From Micromonospora sp045209745 (GTDB lineage: Bacteria > Actinomycetota > Actinomycetes > Mycobacteriales > Micromonosporaceae): 64,000 nucleotides of DNA. The stretch spans positions 1,488,001 through 1,552,000 of the forward strand of contig NZ_CP109273.1 of assembly GCF_045209745.1 (NCBI RefSeq), in the 5' to 3' direction. The position numbers and the translations under genes were made by a program. This document shows, one piece after another, positions 16,708 through 27,333 of the stretch; position 1 is the first letter of the stretch; each line of letters opens with the position of its first letter. The notes beneath the pieces are model-generated. The model saw only the letters and a list, made by a program, of their open reading frames with translations, was not told the DNA's origin and searched no databases.

Positions 16708-17580
16708 TCAGCCCTCCTGCTGCGTTTCTGCCGGAGCGGAAGCCGTGGCGGCGACAGCTGCGCTGTCGACCGGCTCGCCGCTCGGCGTCTCGGCCTGCTG
16801 CGCGATGGTGGTCGCAGCAGCCCGGCCAGCCTCGGTGCCACCGGCCGTGGTGCCGGACGAACCCGACCGGCCACGACGCGGACGCTCGGGACGGTCGCCA
16901 CGCTCACCACGACGCGGGCGGGACGGACCGGCCTCGGCCGGAGTCTCCCGGCCCATGACGGCGTCGCCCTTGTAGATCCAGACCTTCACACCGATCCGGC
17001 CGAACGTGGTACGGGCCTCGAAGAAGCCGTACTCGATGTTGGCCCGCAGCGTGTGCAGCGGAACCCGGCCCTCACGGTAGAACTCGGTCCGGCTCATCTC
17101 GGCGCCGCCGAGGCGACCCGAGACCTGAACCCGGATGCCCTTGCAGACCGGGTTCTTCATCGCCGACTGCATGGCCTTACGCATCGCCCGACGGAAGCTG
17201 ACCCGGCTGGACAGCTGCTCGGCCACGCCCTGCGCAACAAGCTGAGCGTCCGACTCGGGGTTCTTCACCTCGATGATGTTCAGCTGAACCTGCTTGCCGG
17301 TGAGCTTCTCCAGCTCGCCGCGGATCCGGTCGGCCTCCGCACCCTTACGGCCGATGACAATGCCCGGCCGGGCGGTGTGGATGTCGACCCGGACCCGGTC
17401 GCGGGTGCGCTCGATGTCGACCTTGGAAATCCCGGCACGCTCGAGGCCCTTGGACATCATGCGGCGGATCTTGACATCCTCGCCGATGTAGTCCTTGTAG
17501 AGCTTGTCCGCGAACCAGCGGGACTTCCAGTCGGTCGAGATGCCGAGCCGGAACCCAGTGGGGTGAACCTTCTGACCCAT
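16708..17580 (-). CDS. rpsC: 30S ribosomal protein S3
   Basis: S3 (290 residues) lines the mRNA entry tunnel. It starts MGQKVHPTGFRLGISTDWKS and has a KH type 2 domain (VDIHTARPGIVIGRKGAEAD). From about residue 215 there is an Arg/Gly rich stretch (PSRPRRGERGDRPERPRRGR) and an Ala/Thr/Glu rich tail, longer than E. coli S3, as in other actinobacteria. The start overlaps the rplV stop (TAATG). Confidence 0.97.
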   Translation of the reverse strand: MGQKVHPTGFRLGISTDWKSRWFADKLYKDYIGEDVKIRRMMSKGLERAGISKVDIERTRDRVRVDIHTARPGIVIGRKGAEADRIRGELEKLTGKQVQLNIIEVKNPESDAQLVAQGVAEQLSSRVSFRRAMRKAMQSAMKNPVCKGIRVQVSGRLGGAEMSRTEFYREGRVPLHTLRANIEYGFFEARTTFGRIGVKVWIYKGDAVMGRETPAEAGPSRPRRGERGDRPERPRRGRSGSSGTTAGGTEAGRAAATTIAQQAETPSGEPVDSAAVAATASAPAETQQEG

Positions 17581-18038
17581 TACTCGGCGTCCTCCGTCTT
17601 GCTCTGCGCTTCGGCCGGTGCGGCCTCCGTGGCCGGGGCGGCCTTCTTCGCCGCGGCCTTCCTCGGCGCTGCCGGCGCGACCGCTTCGACCGCCACGGTG
17701 ATGTGGCAGGTGCGCTTGCGGATTCGGTACGCCCGACCCTGCGCCCGCGGCTGGAACCGCTTCATCGTCGGGCCCTCGTCAACGAAGGCCTCGCTGACGA
17801 GCAGCGCGTCGGGGTCCAGCCGCTCGTTGTTCTCCGCGTTGGCGATCGCGCTAGCGAGCACCTTGTACACCTGCTCGCTCGCAGCCTGCGGCGCGAACTG
17901 CAGCACCGTGAGCGCCTCCTTCGCGGGCAGGCCGCGGACGAGGTTGACCACCCGGCGCGCCTTCATCGGCGAGATGCGCACGTGCCGCGCAACCGCCCGC
18001 GCGCCCGGAAGCACCGGAGCGTCGCCCTTTCCTGGCAT
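17580..18038 (-). CDS. rplV: 50S ribosomal protein L22
   Basis: L22 (152 residues) has a beta hairpin that reaches into the peptide exit tunnel, where macrolide-resistance changes occur. The core reads RHVRISPMKARRVVNLVRGL ... GPTMKRFQPRAQGRAYRIRK with KRTCHITVAVE. An Ala/Lys rich tail of about 35 residues follows. I cannot see an insertion or deletion in the loop. Confidence 0.97.
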   Translation of the reverse strand: MPGKGDAPVLPGARAVARHVRISPMKARRVVNLVRGLPAKEALTVLQFAPQAASEQVYKVLASAIANAENNERLDPDALLVSEAFVDEGPTMKRFQPRAQGRAYRIRKRTCHITVAVEAVAPAAPRKAAAKKAAPATEAAPAEAQSKTEDAE

Positions 18039-18079
18039 CGCTGTAACCCCTTGTTCCCTCTATCCGTATGCCCGCGGCG

Positions 18080-18361
18080 TCAGCGCCGACGGCTCTTCCG
18101 GTCGTCCTTCTCGTGACCCTTGAAAGTGCGGGTCAGCGCGAACTCGCCGAGCTTGTGCCCGACCATCGCCTCGGTCACGAACACCGGGACGTGCTTGCGT
18201 CCGTCGTGCACGGCGATCGTGTGCCCCAGCATCTCGGGGATGATCGTCGAGCGCCGCGACCAGGTCTTGATCACGTTCTTGGAGCCCTTGTCGTTCTGTA
18301 CTTCCACCTTCTTGAGCAGGTGGTCGTCTACGAACGGGCCCTTCTTCAGGCTGCGAGGCAT
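18080..18361 (-). CDS. rpsS: 30S ribosomal protein S19
   Basis: S19 (93 residues) is part of the 30S head near the A-site finger. It begins MPRSLKKGPFVDDHLLKKVE and holds the conserved GHTIAVHDGRKHVPVFVTEA and GHKLGEFALTRTFKGH. It lies 12 nt after rplB and 41 nt before rplV. Confidence 0.98.
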   Translation of the reverse strand: MPRSLKKGPFVDDHLLKKVEVQNDKGSKNVIKTWSRRSTIIPEMLGHTIAVHDGRKHVPVFVTEAMVGHKLGEFALTRTFKGHEKDDRKSRRR

Positions 18362-18373
18362 GTCTTATCTCCC

Positions 18374-19213
18374 TCAGCCGCGCTTACGCGTGGCGTAGCG
18401 GCGGCGGACGATCAGCCGGTCACTCGGCTGGCCCTTACGGCGGGTGCGGCCCTCGGGCTTACCCTGCGGGTTGACCGGGTGGCGACCACCGGAGGTCTTA
18501 CCCTCACCACCACCGTGCGGGTGGTCGACCGGGTTCATGGCGACACCACGGACGGTCGGGCGCTTGCCCTTCCACCGCATCCGGCCGGCCTTGCCCCAGT
18601 TGATGTTCGACTGGTCGGCGTTGCCGATCTCGCCGATGCTGGCGCGGCAGCGCACGTCCACACGCCGGATCTCGCCGGACGGCATACGCAGGGTCGCGTA
18701 CGCGCCCTCGCGGCCGAGCAGCTGGATGCCGACGCCCGCGGAACGGGCCAGCTTGGCCCCGCCGCCCGGACGCAGCTCCACGTTGTGGATCGAGGTACCG
18801 ACCGGGATGTTGCGCAGCGGCAGGTTGTTACCCGGCTTGATGTCGGCGCCCGGACCGGACTCGACGCGGTCGCCCTGCTTGATGTCCTTCGGCGCGAGGA
18901 TGTACCGCTTCTCGCCGTCGGCGTAGTGCAGCAGCGCGATGCGCGCCGTGCGGTTCGGGTCGTACTCGATGTGAGCGACCTTTGCCGGCACGCCGTCCTT
19001 GTCGACCCGCTTGAAGTCGATCAGACGGTACTGACGCTTGTGACCGCCACCGTGGTGTCGCGTGGTGATCCGGCCGTGGGCGTTACGCCCGCCCTTCTTC
19101 GGCAGCGGAGCCAGTAGCGACTTTTCCGGCGTGGACCGGGTGATCTCGGCGAAGTCAGCGACGCTGGAGCCACGTCGGCCCGGCGTCGTCGGCTTGTATT
19201 TACGGATAGCCAT
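18374..19213 (-). CDS. rplB: 50S ribosomal protein L2
   Basis: L2 (279 residues) is among the most conserved ribosomal proteins and is needed for subunit association and peptidyl transfer. It starts MAIRKYKPTTPGRRGSSVAD and includes GRITTRHHGGGHKRQYRLID and the catalytic-centre loop VRGVAMNPVDHPHGGGEGKT, with the functionally important His. Confidence 0.98.
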   Translation of the reverse strand: MAIRKYKPTTPGRRGSSVADFAEITRSTPEKSLLAPLPKKGGRNAHGRITTRHHGGGHKRQYRLIDFKRVDKDGVPAKVAHIEYDPNRTARIALLHYADGEKRYILAPKDIKQGDRVESGPGADIKPGNNLPLRNIPVGTSIHNVELRPGGGAKLARSAGVGIQLLGREGAYATLRMPSGEIRRVDVRCRASIGEIGNADQSNINWGKAGRMRWKGKRPTVRGVAMNPVDHPHGGGEGKTSGGRHPVNPQGKPEGRTRRKGQPSDRLIVRRRYATRKRG

Positions 19214-19225
19214 TGTCTACACCCC

Positions 19226-19528
19226 TCAGCTGACCGGGCCGCCGAAGGCCTCGATACGGTCACCGTCAGCCAGCTTCACGATCGCCCGCTTGGTCGCCTT
19301 GCGCTGACCGAAACCGGTCTTGGTGCGCTTGCGCTTACCCTGGCGGTTGAGCGTGTTGACCGTCAGGACGCGGACGTTGAAGATCTGCTGGATAGCGATC
19401 TTGATCTCGGTCTTGTTCGCGTCCGGGTGCACCAGGAAGGTGTACCAGTTCCGGTTCAGCTCGCTGTAGCTCTTCTCCGAGACGACCGGCGCCACGATGA
19501 TGTCGCGCGGGTCGGCGATGGTGCTCAC
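19226..19528 (-). CDS. rplW: 50S ribosomal protein L23
   Basis: L23 (100 residues) forms part of the tunnel exit and binds trigger factor, SRP and the translocon. Conserved segments are DIIVAPVVSEKSYSELNRNW, FLVHPDANKTEIKIAIQQIF and NTLNRQGKRKRTKTGFGQRK. The GTG start overlaps the rplD stop as GTGA. Confidence 0.97.
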   Translation of the reverse strand: MSTIADPRDIIVAPVVSEKSYSELNRNWYTFLVHPDANKTEIKIAIQQIFNVRVLTVNTLNRQGKRKRTKTGFGQRKATKRAIVKLADGDRIEAFGGPVS

Positions 19529-20175
19529 TTGCCACCCTCCTCGGTGGTCTCGGCGGGCACGCCCAGGAACTCGTCCAGGGCGTCCTTGGTGAAGACCACG
19601 TCGTCGGCCACCAGCACGTCGTACGTGTTCAGCTGGCCGGACTCGATCAGGTGCACGCGCGGCTCGTTGCGCAGCGACACCCAGTTCAGCTCGTCGGTGC
19701 TGCTCAGCACGACCAGGACCCGACGGGCCTCGGTGAGCTTGGTCAGCGTGGCCAGGGCCGCCTTGGTCGACGGCTTCTCGCCCGAGACGAACGCCTCGAC
19801 GACGTGCACCTGCCCGGCGCGAGCCCGGTCCGAGAGGGCACCGCGCAGCGCGGCGGCCTTCATCTTCTTCGGGGTCCGCTGGCTGTAGTCGCGCGGCACG
19901 GGACCGTGCACAACGCCACCGCCGGCGAACTGCGGCGCGCGGATCGAGCCCTGCCGGGCGCGACCGGTGCCCTTCTGCTTGTACGGCTTCTTGCCGCCAC
20001 CGGCGACCTCGCCGCGGGTCTTGGCCTTGTGCGTGCCCTGTCGGGCCGCCGCGAGCTGGGCCACCACGACCTGGTGCATCAGCGCGACGTTGGCCTGCAC
20101 GTCGAAGATGTCCGCCGGCAGCTCGACCGAGCTGCTGGTGGTGCCTTCGACGGTGCGCACGTCAACGGTGGTCAC
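19525..20175 (-). CDS. rplD: 50S ribosomal protein L4
   Basis: L4 (216 residues) is a globular protein with a loop lining the exit tunnel: KTRGEVAGGGKKPYKQKGTG then RARQGSIRAPQFAGGGVVHG. In E. coli it represses the S10 operon. The GTG start overlaps the rplC stop (GTGA). Confidence 0.97.
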   Translation of the reverse strand: MTTVDVRTVEGTTSSSVELPADIFDVQANVALMHQVVVAQLAAARQGTHKAKTRGEVAGGGKKPYKQKGTGRARQGSIRAPQFAGGGVVHGPVPRDYSQRTPKKMKAAALRGALSDRARAGQVHVVEAFVSGEKPSTKAALATLTKLTEARRVLVVLSSTDELNWVSLRNEPRVHLIESGQLNTYDVLVADDVVFTKDALDEFLGVPAETTEEGGK

Positions 20176-20837
20176 TTGGCCGCACCGCCCTTCTTCGCCT
20201 TGTTCTTGGCCGCGGTACGGACCAGAACCAGCGCGCCCTTGGGGCCAGGAATGGCACCCCGGACGAGCAGGAGGTTGTTCTCGGTGTCGACCGCCTGGAC
20301 GGTGAGGTTCTGCACGGTGTACCGCACGCCACCCATGCGGCCGGCCATCCGGGTGCCCTTGAAGACACGACCCGGAGTGGCGCAGGCGCCGATGGAGCCG
20401 GGCGAGCGGTGCTTACGCTCGACACCGTGGCTGGCGCGCAGGCCGTGGAAGCCGTGCCGCTTCATCGGGCCGGCGTAACCCTTGCCCTTGGTCTTGCCGG
20501 TGACGTCGATGGTGACGCCGGCCGGGAACTCCTCGACCGTGACTTCCTGGCCGAGCGAGTATTCCCCAGCGTCCGTGGTGCGCAGCTCGACGATGTGCCG
20601 GCGCGGCGCCACGTCCGCCTTGGCGTAGTGCCCGCTGATCGGCTTCTTGACCTTGCGCGGGTCGATGATGCCGTAGGCCAGCTGGACCGCGGAGTAACCG
20701 TCCTTCTCGGCGCTACGAACCTGGCTGATGACGCACGGGCCGGCCTCGACCACGGTCACGGGAACAACACGGTTGTTGTCCCAGACCTGGGTCATGCCGA
20801 GCTTGGCGCCCAGGATCCCCTTGACTTGCCTGTCCAT
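20172..20837 (-). CDS. rplC: 50S ribosomal protein L3
   Basis: L3 (221 residues) nucleates 50S assembly and reaches toward the peptidyl transferase centre. It starts MDRQVKGILGAKLGMTQVWD and contains the family motif KGKGYAGPMKRHGFHGLRAS followed by HGVERKHRSPGSIGACATPG. It follows rpsJ after an 11-nt gap. Confidence 0.98.
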   Translation of the reverse strand: MDRQVKGILGAKLGMTQVWDNNRVVPVTVVEAGPCVISQVRSAEKDGYSAVQLAYGIIDPRKVKKPISGHYAKADVAPRRHIVELRTTDAGEYSLGQEVTVEEFPAGVTIDVTGKTKGKGYAGPMKRHGFHGLRASHGVERKHRSPGSIGACATPGRVFKGTRMAGRMGGVRYTVQNLTVQAVDTENNLLLVRGAIPGPKGALVLVRTAAKNKAKKGGAAK

Positions 20838-20848
20838 TTGTCCGGTCC

Positions 20849-21157
20849 CTACAGCTTGATCTCGATGTCGACGCCAGCCGGCAGGTCGAGGCGCATGAGC
20901 GAGTCGACCGTCTTCGGGGTCGGGTCGATGATGTCGATCAGCCGCTTGTGCGTGCGCATCTCGAAGTGCTCGCGCGAGTCCTTGTACTTGTGCGGCGAGC
21001 GGATAACGCAGAAACGGTTGATCTCCGTGGGCAGCGGCACCGGGCCCGCGACCTGCGCCCCGGTGCGCGTCACCGTCTCGACGATCTTCCGAGCCGAGGA
21101 GTCGACGACCTCGTGGTCATAGGCCTTGAGCCGGATGCGGATCTTCTGTCCCGCCAT
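20849..21157 (-). CDS. rpsJ: 30S ribosomal protein S10 (NusE)
   Basis: S10 (102 residues) is in the 30S head and, as NusE, pairs with NusG in transcription-translation coupling and antitermination. It starts [20 protein letters not shown]. An in-frame extension to 21217 is rejected in favour of the ATG at 21157, which has GAAGGAAC just upstream. It is the first gene of the S10 cluster, with a 350-nt leader and promoter region before it. Confidence 0.97.
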
Positions 21158-21353
21158 GGTGGCTTCTGTTCCTTCTCTCGATGCCGCTGTGTTGCGGGCG
21201 CCTGTACCGGCTGGCACAGGCCCACTTCGCCGACCCCCGCGGTCGGGCGTGTCGCGCCCTCGGATCGGGCTCCGCCCCGTGCTTCCGGAGCGGTGCTGAC
21301 CGCGCGGTGGGTCAAGGCGCCGATCGCATTACCGCGACCTGAACGCCGTGCGA

Positions 21354-21384
21354 GGGTGGTTGGCGACTGGGCCGCCAACCACCC
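21354..21384 (-). terminator. 12-bp perfect hairpin in the rpsJ leader / after tuf
   Basis: GGGTGGTTGGCG (21354-21365) pairs exactly with CGCCAACCACCC (21373-21384) around a 7-nt loop. It is about 125 nt beyond the tuf stop and 200 nt before rpsJ. No U-tract follows, so it may end tuf transcripts weakly or act as a leader structure. Confidence 0.5.
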
Positions 21385-21462
21385 CACGCTCGACTGCCTC
21401 GCCACCCGGAGGTTCAGCGAAAGCCGAACACAGGCGACGAACTGTCGTTACGCAACCTGACT

Positions 21463-21491
21463 AGTATGCCGCACGACCGGCGGCGGGTCTA
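21463..21491 (-). promoter_or_regulatory. Candidate rpsJ (S10 operon) promoter
   Basis: On the minus strand TAGACC (21491-21486) and CATACT (21468-21463) are separated by 17 nt. A start near 21456 would give a leader of about 300 nt. It begins only 17 nt after the tuf stop. The -35 matches TTGACA at 4 of 6 positions. Confidence 0.45.
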
Positions 21492-21507
21492 ATCGGGGTT
21501 ACCTAGT

Positions 21508-22701
21508 TCACTTCTGGATCTTGGTGACGAACCCGGCGCCGACGGTGCGGCCACCCTCGCGAATCGCGAACTTGAGGTTCGCCTCCATGGCGATGGGCTG
21601 AATCAGCTTCACCGACATGGTGGTGTTGTCGCCCGGCATGACCATCTCGGTGCCCTCGGGGAGGGTGACGACACCGGTGACGTCCGTGGTCCGGAAGTAG
21701 AACTGCGGACGGTAGTTCTGGAAGAACGGGGTGTGCCGGCCGCCCTCCTCCTTGGAGAGGATGTAGACCGTCGCCTCGAACTCCGTGTGCGGGGTGTTCG
21801 AGCCCGGCTTCACGACGACCATGCCGCGCTCGACCTCGTCGCGCTTGGTGCCACGCAGCAGCAGGCCGACGTTCTCGCCTGCGCGGGCGTCGTCCAGGGT
21901 CTTCCGGAACATCTCGATCGCGGTGACCTTGGTCTTGAAGCTCTTCTCCTTGATACCGACGAGCTCAACATCCTCGTTCGGCAGGAGAACGCCGCGCTCC
22001 ACGCGACCGGTGACGACGGTGCCACGACCGGTGATCGTGAACACGTCCTCAACCGGCATCAGGAACGGCATGTCGACCTCGCGCTCCGGCTGCGGGATCG
22101 AGTTGTCAACCGCGGTCATCAGGTCCAGCAGCTTGCCGGTCCAATCGGGGTCACCCTCGAGGGCCTTCAGCGCCGAAACCCGAACGACCGGCAGGTCGTC
22201 ACCCGGGTACTCCTGCGAGGAGAGCAACTCGCGCACCTCGAGCTCGACGAGCTCCAGGAGCTCCTCGTCATCGACCATGTCGCTCTTGTTGAGCGCCACG
22301 ACGATGTACGGCACACCGACCTGACGGGCCAGCAGCACGTGCTCGCGGGTCTGCGGCATCGGGCCGTCAGTCGCCGCCACCACCAGGATCGCGCCGTCCA
22401 TCTGCGCGGCACCGGTGATCATGTTCTTGATGTAGTCGGCGTGCCCGGGGCAGTCGACGTGCGCGTAGTGCCGCGCCTCGGTCTGGTACTCGACGTGCGA
22501 GATCGAGATCGTGATGCCGCGGGCCTTCTCCTCCGGCGCCTTGTCGATCTCGTCGAACGGCGTGTAGGGGTTCAGTTCCGGGTACCGGTCGTGCAGGACC
22601 TTGGTGATGGCCGCCGTCAGCGTCGTCTTACCGTGGTCGATGTGACCAATGGTGCCGATGTTGACGTGCGGCTTAGTCCGCTCGAACTTAGCCTTCGCCA
22701 C
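21508..22701 (-). CDS. tuf: Elongation factor Tu
   Basis: EF-Tu delivers aminoacyl-tRNA to the ribosome. The 397-residue GTPase has G1 GHIDHGKTT at residue 19, G3 DCPGHADY and G4 NKSD (ALNKSDMVDDEELLELV), then the beta-barrel domains 2 and 3, ending in EGGRTVGAGFVTKIQK. It lies 212 nt after fusA in the str operon order rpsL-rpsG-fusA-tuf. Confidence 0.98.
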   Translation of the reverse strand: MAKAKFERTKPHVNIGTIGHIDHGKTTLTAAITKVLHDRYPELNPYTPFDEIDKAPEEKARGITISISHVEYQTEARHYAHVDCPGHADYIKNMITGAAQMDGAILVVAATDGPMPQTREHVLLARQVGVPYIVVALNKSDMVDDEELLELVELEVRELLSSQEYPGDDLPVVRVSALKALEGDPDWTGKLLDLMTAVDNSIPQPEREVDMPFLMPVEDVFTITGRGTVVTGRVERGVLLPNEDVELVGIKEKSFKTKVTAIEMFRKTLDDARAGENVGLLLRGTKRDEVERGMVVVKPGSNTPHTEFEATVYILSKEEGGRHTPFFQNYRPQFYFRTTDVTGVVTLPEGTEMVMPGDNTTMSVKLIQPIAMEANLKFAIREGGRTVGAGFVTKIQK

Positions 22702-22913
22702 TGGTGTCCTCCTGTGGACTTCTTGGTTCGTACGCCCGGCGCGCCGGTCGGCGCTTAGGACTCTGTCGACAGCCTTTCCGGCCTGACGGCCGGAGAGCCA
22801 TTGTGGGTTCTGCGGCGATGAAGCCTACAGGCCCGGTCTCACGCGATCCGATCGTGGTGGTCGCGGGCGGGTGAACCATCCCGCGACCAACCACGAATCA
22901 CCTGCTCAGGGCT

Positions 22914-25010
<2,097 letters not shown>

Positions 25011-25085
25011 TTCAATCCCTACTTATCGTCGTCTCGACTCAACTGGTGGCGGTTCCGGCGCCCGTGGGACGCCGGAACCAGGGTG

Positions 25086-25556
25086 TTACCAGCGGTAGTG
25101 CGCGAAGGCCTTGTTGGACTCGGCCATCTTGTGCGTGTCCTCGCGCCGCTTGACGGCGGCACCGAGGCCGTTGCTCGCGTCCAGCAGTTCGTTCATCAGC
25201 CGCTCGACCATGGTCTTCTCGCGACGAGCGCGGGAGTAGGTGACCAGCCAGCGCAGGCCCAGCGTGGTCGCCCGGGTCGGGCGGACCTCGACCGGAACCT
25301 GGTAGGTGGCGCCACCGACACGACGGCTGCGCACCTCGAGGGTCGGCTTGACGTTGTCCATCGCCCGCTTGAGGGTGACGACCGGGTCGGTGCCGGACTT
25401 CTCGCGGCAGCCCTCGAGGGCCGCGTACACGATGGACTCGGCGAGCTGACGCTTGCCACGCAGCAGGATCTTGTTCACCAGCTGGGTGACCAGCGGCGAG
25501 TTGTACACCGGGTCAGCGACCAGCGGCTTCCGCGGAGCGGGTCCCTTACGCGGCAT
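25086..25556 (-). CDS. rpsG: 30S ribosomal protein S7
   Basis: S7 (156 residues) organises the 30S head and the E site. It starts MPRKGPAPRKPLVADPVYNS and contains the conserved GGATYQVPVEVRPTRATTLG and the C-terminal HKMAESNKAFAHYRW. The frame opens to 25616, but the ATG at 25556, one base after the rpsL stop, is clearly the family start. Confidence 0.97.
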   Translation of the reverse strand: MPRKGPAPRKPLVADPVYNSPLVTQLVNKILLRGKRQLAESIVYAALEGCREKSGTDPVVTLKRAMDNVKPTLEVRSRRVGGATYQVPVEVRPTRATTLGLRWLVTYSRARREKTMVERLMNELLDASNGLGAAVKRREDTHKMAESNKAFAHYRW

Positions 25557-25557
25557 G

Positions 25558-25932
25558 TCAGCTCTTCTCCTTCTTGGCGCCGTAACGGCTGCGCGCCTGC
25601 TTGCGGTTGCGGACACCCTGGGTGTCCAGCGAACCGCGAACGATCTTGTAGCGCACGCCGGGGAGGTCCTTCACCCGGCCGCCGCGAACGAGCACGATCG
25701 AGTGCTCCTGCAGGTTGTGACCCACGCCCGGGATGTAGGCGGTCACCTCGATCTGGCTGCTGAGCTTCACACGAGCGACCTTGCGCAGCGCCGAGTTCGG
25801 CTTCTTCGGGGTGGTGGTGTACACACGGGTGCACACGCCGCGCCGCTGAGGGGAACCCTTCAGCGCCGGGGTCTTGGATTTGGTCGTCTTCGCTTGGCGG
25901 CCCTTTCGGACCAGCTGCTGGATCGTGGGCAC
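25558..25932 (-). CDS. rpsL: 30S ribosomal protein S12
   Basis: S12 (124 residues) is at the decoding centre. Lysines matching the streptomycin-sensitive wild type are present in TTPKKPNSALRKVARVKLSS and GRVKDLPGVRYKIVRG, so no classical streptomycin-resistance change is visible. It opens the str operon (rpsL-rpsG-fusA-tuf), and its promoter is predicted about 290 nt upstream. Confidence 0.98.
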   Translation of the reverse strand: MPTIQQLVRKGRQAKTTKSKTPALKGSPQRRGVCTRVYTTTPKKPNSALRKVARVKLSSQIEVTAYIPGVGHNLQEHSIVLVRGGRVKDLPGVRYKIVRGSLDTQGVRNRKQARSRYGAKKEKS

Positions 25933-26200
25933 CGGGTTTCTCCGCTCCCTTCGGCCGCACTGTTTGCGACCGCGCCGTCTGCTCGTTAGCCGGCCTGATG
26001 ACCGGCTCTCCTACATTCCAACCAGGGCCACCTCACGGAGGCCCCGGCACCCGCGGTCGGGCGTGTCGCCCTCATCACGGTCCCGCCACGACGCTTTCGC
26101 GTGCGTACCGGGTTTTGTCACCGGCGCGCGGGTCGCCCCACTCCGGATCTTTAGCCTGTCGTGCCGCCGCCCGAACTCCGGAAGCAGCGCACGCGCGAGT

Positions 26201-26220
26201 TGCCCGGGCATGCCCGGGCA
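26201..26220. repeat. Doubled 10-bp palindrome TGCCCGGGCA
   Basis: TGCCCGGGCA occurs twice back to back; each copy is its own reverse complement, so the 20 nt can form one 10-bp stem or two short ones. It starts right where the predicted rpsL transcript begins, so it may cap the leader RNA with a hairpin. Confidence 0.6.
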
Positions 26221-26229
26221 CAAGGGGAA

Positions 26230-26258
26230 AGAGTACCTACCACAACCGCCCAGGTCAA
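26230..26258 (-). promoter_or_regulatory. Predicted rpsL (str operon) promoter
   Basis: Read on the minus strand, TTGACC (26258-26253), 17 nt, then TACTCT (26235-26230). This is a close fit to the actinobacterial housekeeping consensus TTGACN-N17-TANNNT. The start site would be near 26222, leaving a leader of about 290 nt before rpsL. Confidence 0.7.
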
Positions 26259-26444
26259 AACGGAACGGCCCGGCGACTGTCTCACCTCGCCGGTCGAATC
26301 TCGTCCTGCCCCGTCGCCCACGATGGGCACTCGCGAGCACAAGTGTACCGGCTTCCCGGCGGGAGCACCCGTCGCCCCCGGGCGCGCACCGGGAGGCCAC
26401 CGCGCGAACTGGAAAACGCGTCACGGTCAGGGAAGTGACCCGCC

Positions 26445-27245
26445 TCACATCAGGGCGAGCAACAGCGCCAGGCCCAGGCCCAGGAGGCTGAGTAGCGCCC
26501 CCGCCGCGCCACAGCTGATCCCGGCCACCGCCAGCCCTCGGCCGGTGAACCGGACCGCGGCTGGCTCGGCCGGACGGCGGATCTGCCGCTGGCCGAGCAG
26601 GCCGGTGACGACCGCCGCCACACCGGCCAGCAACCCGAGCGCAGCGAACGCCCCGGAAGCCCAGGCCCCACCCTCGTTCACGAAGGCCACCCCGAAGCAG
26701 ATCACCAGCAGCGAGACCAGGACCGACGCGATCCCGGCCACCAGCGCCCCGATGGCGAGCCCCGAAGTGACCGGCGCCACATCCAGGTGCACGACACCGA
26801 ACGGCGTACCAGGCACCGACTCCACTCGTTTCGGCGGCCGGCGCTGGTCGTCGGTGGGTGGCGGCGGCACCGGATGCCCCGCCATGCCACCCCAACCGGG
26901 TGCATGACCGGGCGGCGGGCCCCAGCCGGGCGGCACACCAGGCCCGGACGACGGCGGACCCCACCCGGGCGGGACGCCAGGCCCAGACGACGGCGGACCC
27001 CAGGCCGGCGGTGTCGGGGTCGGCACCCCGGAGACCGAGTACGGCTGACCGGAGCCGGGCGGAGTGGTCGTGCCCCAGCCGGGGTGTGGCGCGGCAGGGG
27101 TCGGCGCACCCCAACCTGGAGAGGACGCAGGTGGGTGCGGCTCGCCGCTCGGGCCCGGTTGAGCCCAGCCACGTGACTCGGACGGAGCCTGCGCCTCCGG
27201 ATGGCCGGCCGGTTCGTCCGCAGGGGGCCGCGCCGGATCCGTCAC
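26445..27245 (-). CDS. Proline/glycine-rich DUF4190-like membrane protein
   Basis: The 266-residue product has a Pro/Gly/Trp rich, probably disordered N-terminal half with two exact 13-residue repeats (WGPPSSGPGVPPG). Three hydrophobic segments follow in the C-terminal half: SGLAIGALVAGIASVLVSLL, GAFAALGLLAGVAAVVTGLL and ISCGAAGALLSLLGLGLALL. This layout resembles DUF4190 proteins, whose role is unknown. The GTG at 27245 has AGGAGG five nt upstream; the frame is open to 27416 but the upstream part looks non-coding. Confidence 0.75.
   Translation of the reverse strand: MTDPARPPADEPAGHPEAQAPSESRGWAQPGPSGEPHPPASSPGWGAPTPAAPHPGWGTTTPPGSGQPYSVSGVPTPTPPAWGPPSSGPGVPPGWGPPSSGPGVPPGWGPPPGHAPGWGGMAGHPVPPPPTDDQRRPPKRVESVPGTPFGVVHLDVAPVTSGLAIGALVAGIASVLVSLLVICFGVAFVNEGGAWASGAFAALGLLAGVAAVVTGLLGQRQIRRPAEPAAVRFTGRGLAVAGISCGAAGALLSLLGLGLALLLALM
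26926..27003 (-). repeat. 39-bp tandem repeat, two copies, inside the membrane-protein gene
   Basis: Units 26926-26964 and 26965-27003 differ at a few positions only. They encode the repeated 13 residues of the Pro/Gly-rich region, so copy number changes would keep the frame. Confidence 0.75.
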
Positions 27246-27333
27246 GAGGTCCTCCTGTCGAAAGGCCGCCACCGCCGCGCGGCGGACACCGGCCAGGCTA
27301 CCGCCGAGAGCGCCGGGCGCGGCCACGGGCGGC

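Larger units (their letters stand above)
21158..21507. other. S10 operon promoter and leader region (no gene)
   Basis: The gap between the tuf stop and the rpsJ start holds a promoter candidate (21463-21491) and a perfect 12-bp hairpin (21354-21384). The predicted rpsJ leader is about 300 nt. I see no open frame with family similarity. Confidence 0.6.
25933..26444. other. str operon promoter and leader region (no gene)
   Basis: This 512-nt gap contains a good minus-strand promoter (26230-26258) and a doubled palindrome at the predicted transcript start (26201-26220). Long open frames across it are read-through of GC-rich DNA with no protein-like pattern. Confidence 0.6.

Noticed and set aside
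26011..27114. 367-residue minus-strand frame overlapping the str promoter region
   Set aside because: It overlaps the DUF4190-like gene in another frame and crosses the predicted promoter; it shows no protein-like segments.
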